Shown here one piece after another: positions 1 through 11,659 of a stretch of 64,000 bases of DNA. Both the position numbers and the translations under genes were made by a program. The stretch comes from Drosophila pseudoobscura. Its lineage: Eukaryota; Arthropoda; Insecta; Diptera; Drosophilidae. The notes below the pieces were generated by a model, which did no database searches, had not been told where the DNA came from, and worked only from the letters and a program-made list of their open reading frames with translations. The stretch's first letter is position 1; each line of letters opens with the position of its first letter. The stretch covers positions 50,545,869 through 50,609,868 of the forward strand of contig NC_046683.1 in assembly GCF_009870125.1 (NCBI RefSeq). Reading direction: 5' to 3'.

Positions 1-88
1 TTGTTGGTTCCTCCGGATCCGCTGCTACCCGTACCCCCTCCTCCCCCACTGGCAGACAGACTTCCCTCATTCCGATGCGAGGGTGAAT
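1..88 (-). CDS. Eaf6: Eaf6 last visible coding exon (partial)
   Basis: Reading on the minus strand, a pyrimidine-rich acceptor ending in CCCCACAG at 89-90 precedes an open frame of Ser, Asn and Gly-rich sequence ([15 protein letters not shown] and following). It continues past the window edge. The phase (two leading bases) fits only the donor at 249, giving a split Asp codon. The composition resembles the disordered tail of other MEAF6 proteins. The exon is inferred from splice signals, not from an alignment. Confidence 0.6.
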   Translation of the reverse strand, partial: MHPRIGMREVCLPVGEEGVRVAADPEEPT

Positions 89-857
89 CTGTGGGGATAA
101 AAGTGCGACACGTTAATGAGAGCATTTTTCAGGATATCCCAGCCATACATACATTCTTTCTTTTGTGTTATTTACAAACTAAATTTATGTAAAATAATAT
201 GCATAAAGGAATCGCAACCCGTCGGGACCTGATAGCATCTCCACCTTACCCTTTTCATCTTTTGGTGTGCTTTTGATTGTCGTGGCCCCGTCATGGGCTG
301 TGGTCGTATGCTGGTTCATTGAGATCTGATTGTCGCTGGAGTCCTCATTCGTTATGGAGTCCGATTCACTGGCACGCTCGGCTGGCAGAAGGAAGAGATG
401 TGTAGAATTTGTTTTCTTAAAGGCTTTATCCACTTACGGTTACATATAGCCATTGAGGTAATGCTGGATTTTGAGAACAGGCGCTCGGCTTCCTTGAACT
501 TTCGATTGCGTTTGTCGGCCTTTGAGTTGGTGGCTTTGTTGGAGGTGAGGTAGCGTTCCCAGCCGCGTATTATGTTGCCGCACAGTTGCGTGTCCTCCAG
601 ATAAGAGCCCTCGAAGGCATATATCTGGCGTTCCAGGTTGGCCAGTTGCTCCTGTGGGTCACAAGATTGATATAATTTGTTGTACAAACCCGTGTTTGTG
701 CATGCCTCACCGATGTTTCGGCCTTCTTTTTTATGAGGTCCGCCAATTCCCCGCGCGAGTCCAGAGTACCACCCTTGGCGTTGGAGTTTGTTTTGCCCGA
801 CTTTTTCGGCTTGTTCCCGTTCGTTTCGCTGGCATTTTTATTTGTTGGCGAACTCAT
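1..857 (-). CDS. Eaf6: Eaf6/MEAF6, histone acetyltransferase complex subunit (3' end outside window)
   Basis: Orthologue of human MEAF6 and yeast Eaf6, a small scaffold subunit of MYST-family acetyltransferase complexes (NuA4/Tip60, MOZ/MORF, HBO1). It acts in the nucleus. Coding exons on the minus strand are 857-711, 651-438, 381-250 and 88-1, with introns of 59, 56 and 161 bases. All junctions are GT/AG and the phases match. The diagnostic core lies in exons 1-2: LADLIKKK, then [30 protein letters not shown] and [15 protein letters not shown], which is nearly the vertebrate sequence and forms a coiled coil. Exon 3 ends at a strong donor (AAGG then GTAAGG). It joins in phase to a Ser/Gly-rich exon that is still open at base 1, so about 193 residues are visible and the C-terminus is missing. 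If the exon 3 donor were skipped, the frame would stop at 185 and give 185 residues. The start at 857 is the first ATG of the conserved frame. Identification is firm; the exon 3-4 junction is predicted. Confidence 0.92.
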
Positions 858-942
858 CTCGTGCCTATTTTGTATTTTTGTTTGTTATTTTTCGTAAAAT
901 TAGGTAAAAATGTTCACACATGTAAACAATAGCGATGGTGAT

Positions 943-1009
943 CAGTGTGACCGCAGATTATCAATGAAATGTACGGTCTGACCCTCAGAATATACCAAAA
1001 TATACCGTT
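943..1009 (-). promoter_or_regulatory. Eaf6 housekeeping core promoter: Ohler motif 1 (M1BP) plus motif 6
   Basis: The complement of 943-953 reads CGGTCACACTG, an exact match to Ohler motif 1 (YGGTCACACTR), the site of Motif-1 Binding Protein. Two ATATACC boxes at 991-1007 match the motif 6 core (GTATW) in the same orientation. This pair is characteristic of TATA-less, broadly expressed fly genes. It lies 85-150 bases upstream of the Eaf6 start codon. It also resembles the duplicated module next to Sse (62478-62639). Confidence 0.75.
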
Positions 1010-1248
1010 TTAGTTAGAACATATACTGATGAAAAAAAAGAACTTAACCCACTAGGCCCCCCTCTATTTACACAGAACATAACACCTTGAGTTAAACAGC
1101 AAAAAAAATGGTACTGTTTGTAAATCCTTCAAATCCATCTCAGATCAGCAAAATTGTCCATCGACAGTAAGTGCCTAATATATTTTTTGCTCGCGGTTGG
1201 GTGTCACCTGGTGCACATTATCTGCGTTTGTTTTGTGTTTGATGGAAA

Positions 1249-1333
1249 TATCGATTTGCACTATATCGATATGAAGTGTTACATTCATTTGTCCATAGAG
1301 GGCGATGTTTTGCTCACAGGCGCCATCTGCTGG
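1249..1333. promoter_or_regulatory. Candidate insulator: DRE/BEAF-type sites with a CTCF-like site
   Basis: A perfect DRE (TATCGATA) lies at 1264-1271 and a second ATATCGAT at 1248-1255. Both contain the CGAT core read by DREF and, as CGATA, by BEAF-32. At 1319-1333 the minus strand reads CCAGCAGATGGCGCC, which fits the CTCF core consensus (CCASYAGRKGGC) at every position. The cluster sits between the Eaf6 promoter and the long noncoding region left of Blimp-1, where a domain boundary would be expected. No binding data are available; the call rests on motifs only. Confidence 0.5.
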
Positions 1334-2616
1334 AGTTGAAGTGTAAATTCAATGAAGCGGTTAAAATTTGAATTTGAAGAAATTAAATTGAATTATGCGT
1401 AATCTTCAAAATGTGTAATTGAATGCATAAATTCTCGCAGCTATCAATTTGAATTGATATAGTTTTTCTCTTGCCCTGCAAAGTAATTTCCCCGAAGTTT
1501 TCATATGTACATAAATGTATTTCTAAATAATTTAATTTACAATTTTCCGCCGATGCGGCCGCCACTTTACATTGAATTTCTTTTTCCGGCGCCTCTCTGC
1601 CATTGACCTCGCTCTATGGCATTTCTTTGCATGCGTATTTCCCAAACAAAAGACTGGGTTCATCTTCAGCACCACCATCATCATCATCATCGTCTAACGA
1701 TCTCCATGGTGGCGGCTTTCGTAGTTTATTGACCCAAGTTCCCTTCTTCTTTTGGTGCCCAAAGTTTGTTGAACTGCCGAAAAAAAAAGTGAAGCGCTAG
1801 CTACCGTTCTAGCTGTGCCTCCGCTCTCTCTCCCGCTTCCCGCTGTCCTCTCTTTACCTTTCCCACTGCGTAGGCCTTTCGCTCTCTGTCTCTCCCTGTT
1901 TCTCTTTTACTTGGCTTCGTTTTGGGCCTTCGTTTTATGGCTCGCGCCTTGCCTATTTCACTTTCGTCATACGCGGCGTATGCGTGATTTTATTTCGCAT
2001 CGCATCGCGCGCTCGCTTTTCTTTGTTGACCAACGCGGAATGAAATCTGCTTGGAAAACGATATCAAACCGAAGACGAAGACGAACTCGATTAGAAAATG
2101 AAATCATAATGCCACGGAAAGAAAAACCACTGGAAAGACAGCAAAAGCGAAACGGCAACGACCGTTGCAAGTCTTTGACTAAAACAAAGTCTGCTGCCAC
2201 GTTCCACTAACAGACTGAGAGACAAGACCAACTGAACTGAACACTGATGGACTAACCGACTGATAGACTGACTGACTGACTAACTGACTAACTGATAGAC
2301 TGCCGCCTTCTATGTGTGTCAAACATTGGCGCGCGCGTTCGCCAAAAGCAAAAAAAAAAACTTTCATTTTATTTAAACAAACACACACAAGGCGCGGCCG
2401 CGGCCGCGGCGGCGTCTATTGCTACGGCCTGGGCCGTGGTCTTCGTCTTGGACTTGGACTTGGAAAAACTTATTTTCATTTCGGTTTTAAGCTAACATCT
2501 TGGCAGTGACACCCGCCCCGCCCCTCCCCTACCCACCCTTCCGCTCTTGCCAATTGACTCCAGTTTACAATAATTTTTATGATGAATTGCTTGGCCGCGT
2601 GTGAAATCTGCAGTAG

Positions 2617-2664
2617 GCAGCGGCAGCGGCAGCAGCAGCAGCAGCAGCAGCAGCAACGGCAGCA
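2617..2664 (+). repeat. (CAG)n-type trinucleotide tract
   Basis: A run of GGCAGC and CAG units with a few interruptions. It is noncoding here; the reading frames through it have no other protein-like sequence. Confidence 0.85.
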
Positions 2665-3687
2665 GTCGCGCCACTGGCTGGGGGAAAAGTGGAAAACTGC
2701 CAGAAAAGTGGAACACAGCTAAAGAAGCAGCAACAACGTTGCAAGTGCAACGGCAGCGACTGCAGTGGCTGAGGAAGAGGCAGTGGCAGAGGCAACACTC
2801 TCGACTAATTAGCTGCGTTTTAGAAATTCAGGCGGCAATGAAAACAAAATCGAGTTCAATGCTTGCCACGATGACGCTGTTGTTGCTGCCGCTACTGCTG
2901 CTGCTGCTGTTGCAAGTGTGTTTTCGACTTTTCCAAGAATTTCACATATAGCAGCGCTTTCCCGAGTGAAAATGAGTCTGCCAGATTTTGGACAGAAATG
3001 GAAAACTGCTTAAAAATGCTTAGCAAAAAGGAAAGAAAATGCTAGATTTAAGCAAAGAGCGGGAAAAGCCAGGCCACAGAAAAGTCCATACTGAAACTGA
3101 AGCAAGGAAAGGAAAATTAAGAATCTATCAAATTGATTCAGAAAATTATTGACCCCCAAAAAATAAGAAAAATCGAAGCTTAATAATGGCATTCATTAAT
3201 CGAAGAGCAGGGAAAGAAATCAAATCATTATCGACCCTTTGTGGATGGGTTGTGTGGGTGGCGGGTGACAAGGGCAGAGGAAGCAGCGCCGGCACCAGCA
3301 GTGACATCATACACGTAGTAAGAGATAGCAACAGAAAATGCACTTGCCGTAAAGCATTCACACACTCGCACGCTCGCACAAAAGCTAAGTCAAAGCTCTC
3401 TTAAACTAGCGGGCTGCTCTCTTTTACACGAAACTCTCTTGCTCTTGCACTCTAAATCAAGCGCACTCATTCGCTCGCCTGCTCTCTCTACCTCTCTCTC
3501 TCTCTGTCTGTTTGGCCAAAGCTCTAGTTTTTGTTGTTGTGCAAAATGCCGGAAGAAACTTGATCTTGATTATTTTCTATGCACTCGCGCTCTGCTCTGT
3601 GCTTGTGCTTGTGAGTGTGCGAGAGAGCGAGCGCGAGCGAGTGCGCAAAAAGTTCAAGTTGAATGTCGCGGCCATCATGGGGGGCTG

Positions 3688-3706
3688 TCTCTCTCTCTCT
3701 CTCTCT
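3688..3706 (+). repeat. (TC)n microsatellite
   Basis: An uninterrupted TC dinucleotide run inside a longer pyrimidine-rich segment (3480-3730). It is GAGA on the other strand and so a potential Trl/GAF or CLAMP site. Confidence 0.8.
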
Positions 3707-5092
3707 CGCTCCCTCTCTCTGTATTTCTATCGCAGCCCATGTGTGTGGGGCGTCACAATTTGCATTTGCTGTGTGGGCCTCTCGCATGCAGTTTTTTTTT
3801 TTCGTTTCGTTTCGTTTCGATTTTGTTCTAAACAATTTGAAAGCTTTTTTCCATCATCATTGTAGTTGTTCGTGTGCATCGCGCTCGCGTGCATTTCGTT
3901 TTGCGATGGGAGGGGGCGCGGTGGGGGTGCCAGTGCAGTGGCGAAGGGGCAGCTATAGAACTATTTGTGTGTGGGCTTCAACGAAAATCGTAATTGTTAG
4001 TCTAACGAACACATACCACTCATATTAACAATACATTTCCCCAGATTCACTATGGAGTTGAATGCCTTTTGTTCGGTAATCTATTTTAATTGTTTTAACC
4101 CATTTGGCGGGCGTGATAGCCTGACACTGTGTGTTGGCTGGTTGAGGGTTAAGGTTTGGCTTTGCCCCAAGGGAATTGAGGAAAATTGATGAAAATTATG
4201 AATAATTGTTAGCTAGTTGGGTGCTTTTTTTCTGATTTGGAATGGGAATTTTCTATAGTGTATATTCTGAATATATTTTGTGGAGTGCAGCACACTGGAC
4301 ACCGGTATCTCTATTGATTTTCATCAGGATCACCAATATTTCTACATACTCGTATTACCTGATGTTCTACTGTGTGCTAAGCATTTTCCTTACAATTTTC
4401 TAATAGCCACTTGAGTACGGCTGTGTACCTTTAGCACCTTTTTGAGTATTACTACCTTGGTTAACTAATCATTTTTACTGACCAAACGAACCCTTTTAAC
4501 TGTTTGCCCAAAAACAAAAACAAAAAAAACGGTATTGACCAACATCAAACACAAATTCCCAAGAAAACCAACAAAAAACAAGAGAGGGAGATAGGAAGAC
4601 AGAAATGCAATCAAAGTTAGGTAAGAGAACTGACCTTTAACAATGCTGCACACAGATCGACGACGACGACATCTCTCCAGCCTCTCCATCGAAGCTCCTC
4701 TTTCACTGCCGCTCTTTCTTTCTCTCTCTGTTTCTACCCAAAAGCAACATTCACCCAAAAACGTCACAAACATTCCTTTTTCAAGAGACAAGACAACAAG
4801 AAACACACACAGAAAACTTTTTTCCCAAAGCAAACGAAAGCCCAGCTCAGTAAAAAAGAGAAAAGCAAACTGAAAGACGGAAAAAGAATGAAAGAAAAAA
4901 ACCAGGAGAGAAGGAGAGCCAAAGCCAAAGCCAGAGCCCGAGCCAGAGCCAGACAGATGCGAGAGAGCGAGAGGGAAAGAGCGTGGTGGCAATGGATGGT
5001 AGAGGCAGAGTCCAAAGAGGTGGGAAGAGGAGGAGGAGGAGGAAGAGGAGGAAGAGGATTGGTAGAGGAAGACCAAACGGAATGGAGTGCAC

Positions 5093-5112
5093 GAGGCGAA
5101 TGAACTTTTGTG
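5093..5112 (+). promoter_or_regulatory. 20-base element repeated at 14114
   Basis: GAGGCGAATGAACTTTTGTG occurs here and again, identically, at 14114-14133. It contains TGAACTTT, the complement of AAAGTTCA, a monomeric nuclear-receptor half-site. Neither copy lies in a microsatellite. Confidence 0.45.
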
Positions 5113-5160
5113 GCGCTTCGTTCATGCTGGCTGCGCGATGGCATGAAAGTTATGCAACTC

Positions 5161-5180
5161 CACACACACACACACACACA
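5161..5180 (+). repeat. (CA)10 microsatellite
   Basis: A perfect CA dinucleotide run in noncoding DNA, followed by an imperfect extension. Confidence 0.85.
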
Positions 5181-5418
5181 GAGACACACACATACACTCT
5201 GGCAGATACACAGACAGAGCGAGCTTGCTTGAGCTGGGCTTTCGGCTATCCACACGAAGCTCCACGAGCGACGAAGTCAGTTAACTGTTTTTCAGCCACT
5301 TCGTGCTGTGATGTGGATAGAGGGGCAGCACCAAGAGGAAGAGAGTGCGACAGAGAGAGAGAGAGAGAGAGGAAAGCAGGCGGCGACGAGTCGTTGACTT
5401 TGCATAAGTGTGCCAATT

Positions 5419-5521
5419 TATAAAACAGTTCAAGATTACCGTGGCCTTCAACAGCAGATGGAACACACGGCAATAACAGCAACAGCAACAGCAGCAGCAA
5501 CAGCAACAACAACACCAAAAG
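5419..5521 (+). promoter_or_regulatory. Candidate TATA promoter with short first exon
   Basis: TATAAAA at 5419-5425 lies exactly 31 bases upstream of the A in TTCAACAG at 5450, the expected TATA-to-start spacing in flies. A 72-base CAG-rich leader follows and ends in AAAAG at 5521, directly before a GTAATC donor. The next plus-strand gene is Blimp-1, so this could be a distal alternative first exon of Blimp-1. It could also be a noncoding transcript, or chance. The Inr match is only partial (TCAAC instead of TCAGT). Confidence 0.3.
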
Positions 5522-6471
5522 GTAATCACCTATAAAATGGGGCTAAAGAAATATTGGATGAAATATAGGTGTAAAAGAAATACTTGTGTATAGCTAAATC
5601 GAAATATGGTATTTATTGTATTATTGTATTATATTTATATGAATGTAAACTTAAGTTTAAGTTAGTGGAAAGATGTTTACTCTTAGTAAAGAATTTATTC
5701 AATTTAATTTGTTCTTTTAAAGTTTATTTCCCATCAACATACATATCATCTATAAGAACATCTAAACAAATGGAACTTCTATGTGGAAATTCCCATTAAA
5801 CAGACAAATATGCAAATCATTTGATTATCATATAATTTTACAAGATTTTTCCTCCCTTCCAAGGAATTATTTTGTGGACCTTTACCCTTAAGTTTATCTG
5901 CAACTAATTATATTAAATTCCCAACCTAAAAACCGAATAGTCTTTAACTATTTTCTTTAAAAACCAGCAGTTTAGGATCCCACATTTATAGAGCCTTTCT
6001 TTCTGAACGCCATTTTCCACAACGACGAATACTTCATTTAAATTTGATTAGTTTAAATATGTTTTAATTCTTTTTTTTAAATTATTATAAAACTCGAATA
6101 AATGCGCATTCGGTTAGCTGAAAAAACTCGTATGTAGAACGCTATTTGGTGGCTATTTGGTGGGGGTATTCCTTCGATTACAATAATTCACGTATTTTAT
6201 TGATTTACTTGTACAAACAGCAAAAAAATTCAATTACCTTTCTGGGTACGAGAAATGCCATCGGCTAGAACCCTAAATCATTTCCCCTTGTGGCCTGGGC
6301 CCCTGTTCTCCCTTTGGATTTTCTTTTGCCCATTTTGGCCCTGACAGAACGTCACGAATTTGCCACGTTTTGTTGTTGCTGTTGTGGCTTGCAGCATTGC
6401 ATTTGAGCATGCAGCAAACATTACTGTACATTCACCCACTTTTCAAAGTTCAAACACAGATACAGACAAAG

Positions 6472-6515
6472 ACACACACACACACACACACAGGCAGACA
6501 GACAGATAGACAGAC
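6472..6515 (+). repeat. (AC)n followed by (CAGA)n compound microsatellite
   Basis: An AC run (6472-6491) passes directly into CAGA tetranucleotides. Confidence 0.8.
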
Positions 6516-9498
6516 ACAGAGAGAAAGAGAAGCGAAACAGAAAATTGCATTCTAACAGAGCTGCGCATGCGCAGCGCACTCTCCGGTCTCTTGGTCGCTC
6601 TCTGTCTTGGTATTGGTGTGGCAATTGCAGTTGCAACTAGAAAAAGAAAGAAGCGAAAAAAAACTGCTTTCTCTTGCAGTCCAAAATCAAATTCGCTAAA
6701 CTTTATGGCAAACTTCTAGCCAAGAGAAGCCACGCAAACAAAAATTGGTGGTAGATTTGAGCGAAATATTTTTCGATGAATAAAGGAAATAAAATGTATA
6801 GAATTTATGTTTGTTGAGTGTTCTGGAAAATCCTTTCATCTAGGCATATTTATCTACCTTTGGGATCAAAGATCTTTACTTTATAATCCAGCCAGCAGGG
6901 AGGACTCCTCCCTTAAGAGTTGGATTGCAAGTATTCTCAAGTGATTGGAAAAACCCTGCTACCACAATTTGTTCCCTCACTCAGATCTTTTCTTTTCGTT
7001 TTTTTGAAGAGTTCTTTCCTATATTTATTGGTGTTATTCCTCCAAAATACTACCTTTTATATCTATTATGGTATTAAAGTTACCAAAAAAAGGAAGAAAA
7101 GAAATGCCCCACAAGCCAAGTAAATCTCAGCTTCGTTTGGCCTCTTCTCAAGGCAGCAGAATCCGTATTCAAGCCACGTTAAAAGCAAAAAGTGGAAAAT
7201 TGCATAGCTCCACTAAGAGCACATGCATCTGTGTATCTGTGTAGTGTGCATGAGTGTGCGTGTGTGTGTGTGTGAGTGAGCAAATGTACGGTTATAATGC
7301 ACTTCAGTGCAGCATTTCACTTAGCGGAGCGAACAGCAAACAGTTCTCTGGCTTTTCCAGTCATTCGTTCTGGCCTGTGCTCGTTGTTTTTGCTGCTGCA
7401 TTTCCCGCTGCTGTGGCTGTTGTGGCAGTTGCACACACTCTCTGGTTGCAAAAAAAAAAAAAAAAACCAAATATATATAGAGAAAAGCACCGTTAGGCGA
7501 GTGTTTATTACGCTCCTGTTACAGCATACAAAGTGGGCAACAATTGACAGATGAGAACGCAACAAACGAGACACAGAGAGAGAGGGAGAGAGATAGGGAG
7601 AGGGAGAGAAATGTAGAGAAATAGGGAGTGTGGGGATCTAGAAAAGGGAGAGAGGAAACTGGGCAATTTTCCATATTTGGCTCTGGGGCAAAGGAAATTC
7701 GTCTCAATGGGAAACTCGAACAAAGTTTTCGTTGCCCAAAATCGCCCACGGGCAAAACGTTCTATGAAAATTCAGAGTAGTCCACCTCCCACCACCCTCC
7801 CCCCCAAAAAAAAAAGAATCGATCCAATCGCTCCGGCTGTACTCTATAATTTGAATGCTCTTTTCTTTGGAAGATGGAAAACTAGTGAAAGAGGTGGCAG
7901 ATGTGGCGGACGCGGTGAGGTGCAAGAAGTAGAAGGCTGGGGCATAATTTCAGTTATTTGCAAGCTGCAAGTTCCTCGATCTATCGGGCGCATGAGGCAA
8001 AGAACTTCCGGGACAAGAGAACCGCAGCAGCACCAGGCAACACCAACAACAACAACAACAAAAACAATGGGAAGCTAACGCTGCCACAAACAACAACAAC
8101 ACCAACAACAACTGCATCCAAGTACAAAAATTAGGTCACTGGGAATTCTTTTTTGTGCAACATTTTTTGCTGCTTGCCGCTGCCGTTGCCGCTGCTGCTG
8201 CTGCCATTTCTTTGTGGTTAGAACTCTTTTTCTTTCTTGGTCTCTGTTGCTGTTTGGGAAGCGTTCCCAGCTGCAGTTTCTATTGAGTATGATTATGGCC
8301 AAGAAAGATATTTCTTGGCTAGCAATTTTCAATTAGTTGCAATTTTTGTACGTTTTTTTGTGGTTAACAAAATGCATTTTTGACATCAATTGCGGTGCCG
8401 GGAAGGTTATGCTGCGGCGATGAAGATGGCTGATTGCCGGCCAGATAAGAATGATATGTGGGCTGGGATGCTGCTAGATAATATCTATATCTAAATCTGG
8501 GAGATTGGAATGTAGGGTGAACAAAATTGAGAGATTCGCGGGGAGTAGGCAGAGTAGACTAAGATTTGATAATGGTTTTTTCTTGGTTTGAAAATCTAGC
8601 TACAATTTTCTTATTTATTAATGCCAAATAATGATTTAAAATGGGATAAATCTTTGCTTAAAGATGGCTGGAAATAATCTACAATTTCATTAGCATTTTT
8701 AGGAATGGATAAAACATTATAAATTTCGAAAAGCCAGTCCATCTATCGCTAAAAAAAAAGACAGTCCAATTCGATAATAGAAATTAAAGAACTTTAAGGG
8801 AAAGCATCGGGCTGTCTTGAATTCTGTCTTGACCCCCTACTAGATCTTGCACCTCGGTTGCCGAAACATCTTCTATCCGTTCTAATATGTAGTTCTTAAA
8901 TTTCCCCCAGCTTCCTTTCCATTCTAGTGCCTTTCCCCTCCAAACACATTCTCTGCACCGCTAATACTCGTTCGCTGCTCTTTTTTTCAGTTGACAAGAC
9001 TTGACCAGAATGACCCAAACACAGCGCAATAGGCCCCATCGGTGGCCGTTCGGTGGCCGTTCGAGTACGTTCTTATATGCCCTCCCACATTCACTCAATT
9101 GGCCATCAAAAGCGAGTGACGGGTAAGTCAGAAACAGCGTCTTTCGTCTCATAAATAGCCAATTAAATGGAATGTATTTCATAATTGCATTTCAGAAATT
9201 GCCTCCATCAAGATGGGGAGGTGAATGTTTCCCAAAAGCCAAAGAACTTTGGCTTGGAAAAACTCTGTTTTTCTGGTGGCTTTTTTTTTTGTTTGTTTGT
9301 GTGTGTTTTTTGCGCCTTTCCCTCGATAATTTTCTTGGAAAATGCTTCTTTGGGGGGACCGGTTTGCATCTTTGGGCAGCATAAGAATCGCGAAGCTACC
9401 GCCGAGTACTGTTATATTCTGCTGCATCTGCACCGCTCTTTCTCCCGCGTCTTTCTGTCTTTCTCTTTCGCTGTCTTGTCTTCCTCCCTCTCTCTCCG

Positions 9499-9502
<4 letters not shown>

Positions 9503-9532
<30 letters not shown>
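9503..9532 (+). repeat. (TG)n microsatellite
   Basis: About fifteen uninterrupted TG units within a CT-rich block. Confidence 0.9.
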
Positions 9533-9533
<1 letters not shown>

Positions 9534-10403
9534 ATCTGTATGCAAGTCTCCTTTCGCTGTGCTTTTTGCACACATTTTTCAAATGTAAGTTACTTGCGGT
9601 CATTGGCTTTAACTGCTTCTGCTTCTGCTTCTGCCTCTACTTCGACTTCAGCTGCTGCCTCTCCTCTCCTTCTTGCTCCTCTTCCTCCTCCTCGACTGCA
9701 ACTGCATTTGTGGCCCGACTGCTACAACTTTTTTTTGCTCTTCTACTGCCTTTTCTTCTTCTACCTTTTTGTTTTTTGCAGAACTCTTTCTCTTCTTTGC
9801 TGACTTTTGCTACTGAATTTCTATTGCCTGCAATGAGCGAAAATAGTATCTTTAATTTTTTAACAATATTTTGTTCAATTTCATTTGGGAAATTAATTGT
9901 ATTTAAGAATATATTCCTTGCCGTAATTTTCTTTATTTCCTTTCAAAAACTATTTTTGTTTTTGGTTAGTTTTTTCCTTTTGTGGAAATTGTTTACGTAT
10001 TTTAAAAATTGGATTCTATTTTGCAGGGGACTTCAAATTTTTTTGTATAATTGTGGTCCAATAGAATTCATATTCAACAATATTTAATTTATATTATTAA
10101 TATTAAAAAAAAATTAAAAACATAAATTGAGTTATATTTTATTATGTTTTATTTTAAATACTCTTGTATTTCTGTTCTATTTTTATCCATATTCTATGTT
10201 TTGTATTTTATTCCATTGTCTTTGTAATTTTGTATGGTTCTACAGGTGCTCCTATTTTCGTGTGTGTTTTCCTGTGTTAAATATTACATTCCCATGAAAA
10301 TTAGATTAACAATTTTGTTGCTGCTCTTTTCATAATCAAAGCTCATTTAATATGATTTAACCAGCGGCGGGCTTTTGATTGCACGCCCAAAAAACGAGCC
10401 CCG

Positions 10404-10431
10404 AAACAAAAGACTTAGGCAACGAACTTGC
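10404..10431 (+). repeat. Dispersed motif copy 1 (AAAGACTTAGGCAAC type)
   Basis: AAACAAAAGACTTAGGCAAC is followed by GAACTTGC. The same 28-base block, with one base changed, lies at 30961-30988. Diverged copies lie at 17457-17479 (minus strand) and 24467-24491. Confidence 0.6.
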
Positions 10432-10592
10432 GAGAAGAACCAGGGAGCCGCAGTAGCAGCAGCAACAGCAGCAGCAGCAGAAGGCGAAGCAGAGAGCAGT
10501 AGCATAAGAATGACTGGATGAAGAAGAGGAAGCACTGCAGACGAAACGAAGGCGCGCGCACGAAGTCCAAGTCGGAGCCGAAGTCATCGTTC

Positions 10593-10747
10593 AGTTCAAC
10601 GAACCTGCGCTCGAATCTAGGCTAAACATTCTCAGCTCTGCTGCGGCTGCGGCTTCGGCTTCGGCTGCTGCTGTCGCTGTCGCTGCTCGCTGTTGACGCT
10701 GCCGCTGCTGCTGCTGCTGCTGACGTGCAATGAAAACGAAAAGTACC
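10593..10747 (+). promoter_or_regulatory. Candidate Inr-driven first exon
   Basis: TTCAGTTC at 10590-10597 matches the fly initiator with A+1 at 10593. Downstream is a CTG/GCT-rich leader with ATG at 10729. The leader ends before a good donor, CC then GTAAGC, at 10748. The +28 hexamer matches the DPE at only four of six positions. This is a possible alternative leader for Blimp-1, with weak support. Confidence 0.22.
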
Positions 10748-10888
10748 GTAAGCTAACCGCTACGCATGAGCCAAGACGAAGAGGAAGAGCTAGAAAGAGA
10801 GAGAGAGAAGGCTGAAACGACAGAGACGACGACGAGGAGACTTCCAGAACATTGAACGAGGCATTTGATTAGCAAAGGGGGGCAAAAG

Positions 10889-10890
10889 GT

Positions 10891-10922
<32 letters not shown>

Positions 10923-10923
10923 G
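10889..10923 (+). repeat. (GT)n microsatellite
   Basis: A GT dinucleotide run with one interruption, followed by a G-rich segment. Confidence 0.9.
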
Positions 10924-11659
10924 GAGGGGGTGGGAGACCTAAAGAGAGAAAGGGGACGGGTGGGAGGGGGTTTTGACCAGAACGTGACGTTCTATTTGTC
11001 TGCTAATCAAATGAAGCCAGAAGCCAGAAGCCCGCTCTTGCCGGAAGTGGCCTGCGCCTTTATTAGCTTTTAATGGGAAAGTTATTAAAGCCGCAACCAA
11101 ATAATATTATAAATAAAAACGACACAGAATATATAAATATATCAATGTATAATCCGTATAGAACTCTGCAGTGAATGCCACCAATATACAGGTTGGGAGT
11201 GGGAGTGGGAGTGGAACGCGTCGTTGGCTCATTGACTTTGGGCCATGTCTGTCAATTGTTTGTCGTCGAAGTCTTTCGTTTGCCTGTCAGCGTTGTGCTG
11301 TCGTTGTCGTCGTCTCCAGAACTGCGAAAGCAAAACAAATTGGTGAAAGTTGTTGGCCATCGTCGCTCGCTTTGTTTTGCCTGATATTCGCGTTCTTATT
11401 CGCAACAACAACAACAACAGCAACAGCAGCAGCAGCACTGAAAGCGGCTAAAAGAAGGTTCTCTCTGCTCCAAGCCCCGAACCATTCTTTCGTTTCGTTC
11501 GTGTTACAAAAACGGTCGTTGAACCTGCCCAAGATTTTAACTTCAACTCCGTCGTGGAGTCCGGAGTTGGATCCAGAGCTGTAGCTTCGTTTTTGGTTCT
11601 TCATTTTTGTTCATCTGTAATAATTTGGCGTGTAAACATGCGGCAGAGGGAGGCCTTAT

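Larger units (their letters stand above)
1340..5418. other. Noncoding stretch, low-complexity rich
   Basis: I see no gene. The stretch holds a (CTGA/ACTG)n tract around 2215-2305, a CAG tract at 2617-2664, a CT tract at 3688-3706 and mixed purine-rich runs at 4880-5070. AT-rich single-copy DNA lies around 4030-4460. The open frames present are products of these simple repeats (Ser, Leu or Arg runs) and do not look like genes. Confidence 0.6.
5522..10592. other. Noncoding stretch
   Basis: No gene seen. It contains AT-rich DNA (5540-6240), CA plus CAGA repeats (6472-6515), a GT run (7256-7274), an AGAG-rich block (7570-7660), CAA-rich sequence (8040-8115), a pyrimidine-rich block with a long GT run (9430-9780) and very AT-rich DNA (9830-10330). 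The 300-codon open frame at 9185-10087 runs through the GT and CT repeats and reads as Cys/Leu/Phe/Ser low complexity, so I do not treat it as a gene. Confidence 0.6.

Noticed and set aside
185..249. Eaf6 exon 3 read through to the stop at 185
   Set aside because: The last residues become AT-rich and unlike MEAF6, while a strong GTAAGG donor at 249 joins in phase to the Ser/Gly exon at 88. Kept only as an alternative ending.
4465..5076. 203-codon minus-strand frame rich in Ser, Gly and Phe
   Set aside because: Encoded by purine-rich simple repeats (AGG, AGCC); no recognisable domain.
9185..10087. 300-codon plus-strand open frame
   Set aside because: It runs through GT, CT and CTTCTGC repeats and AT-rich DNA. 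The translation is Cys/Leu/Phe/Ser low complexity, with no domain and no splice context.
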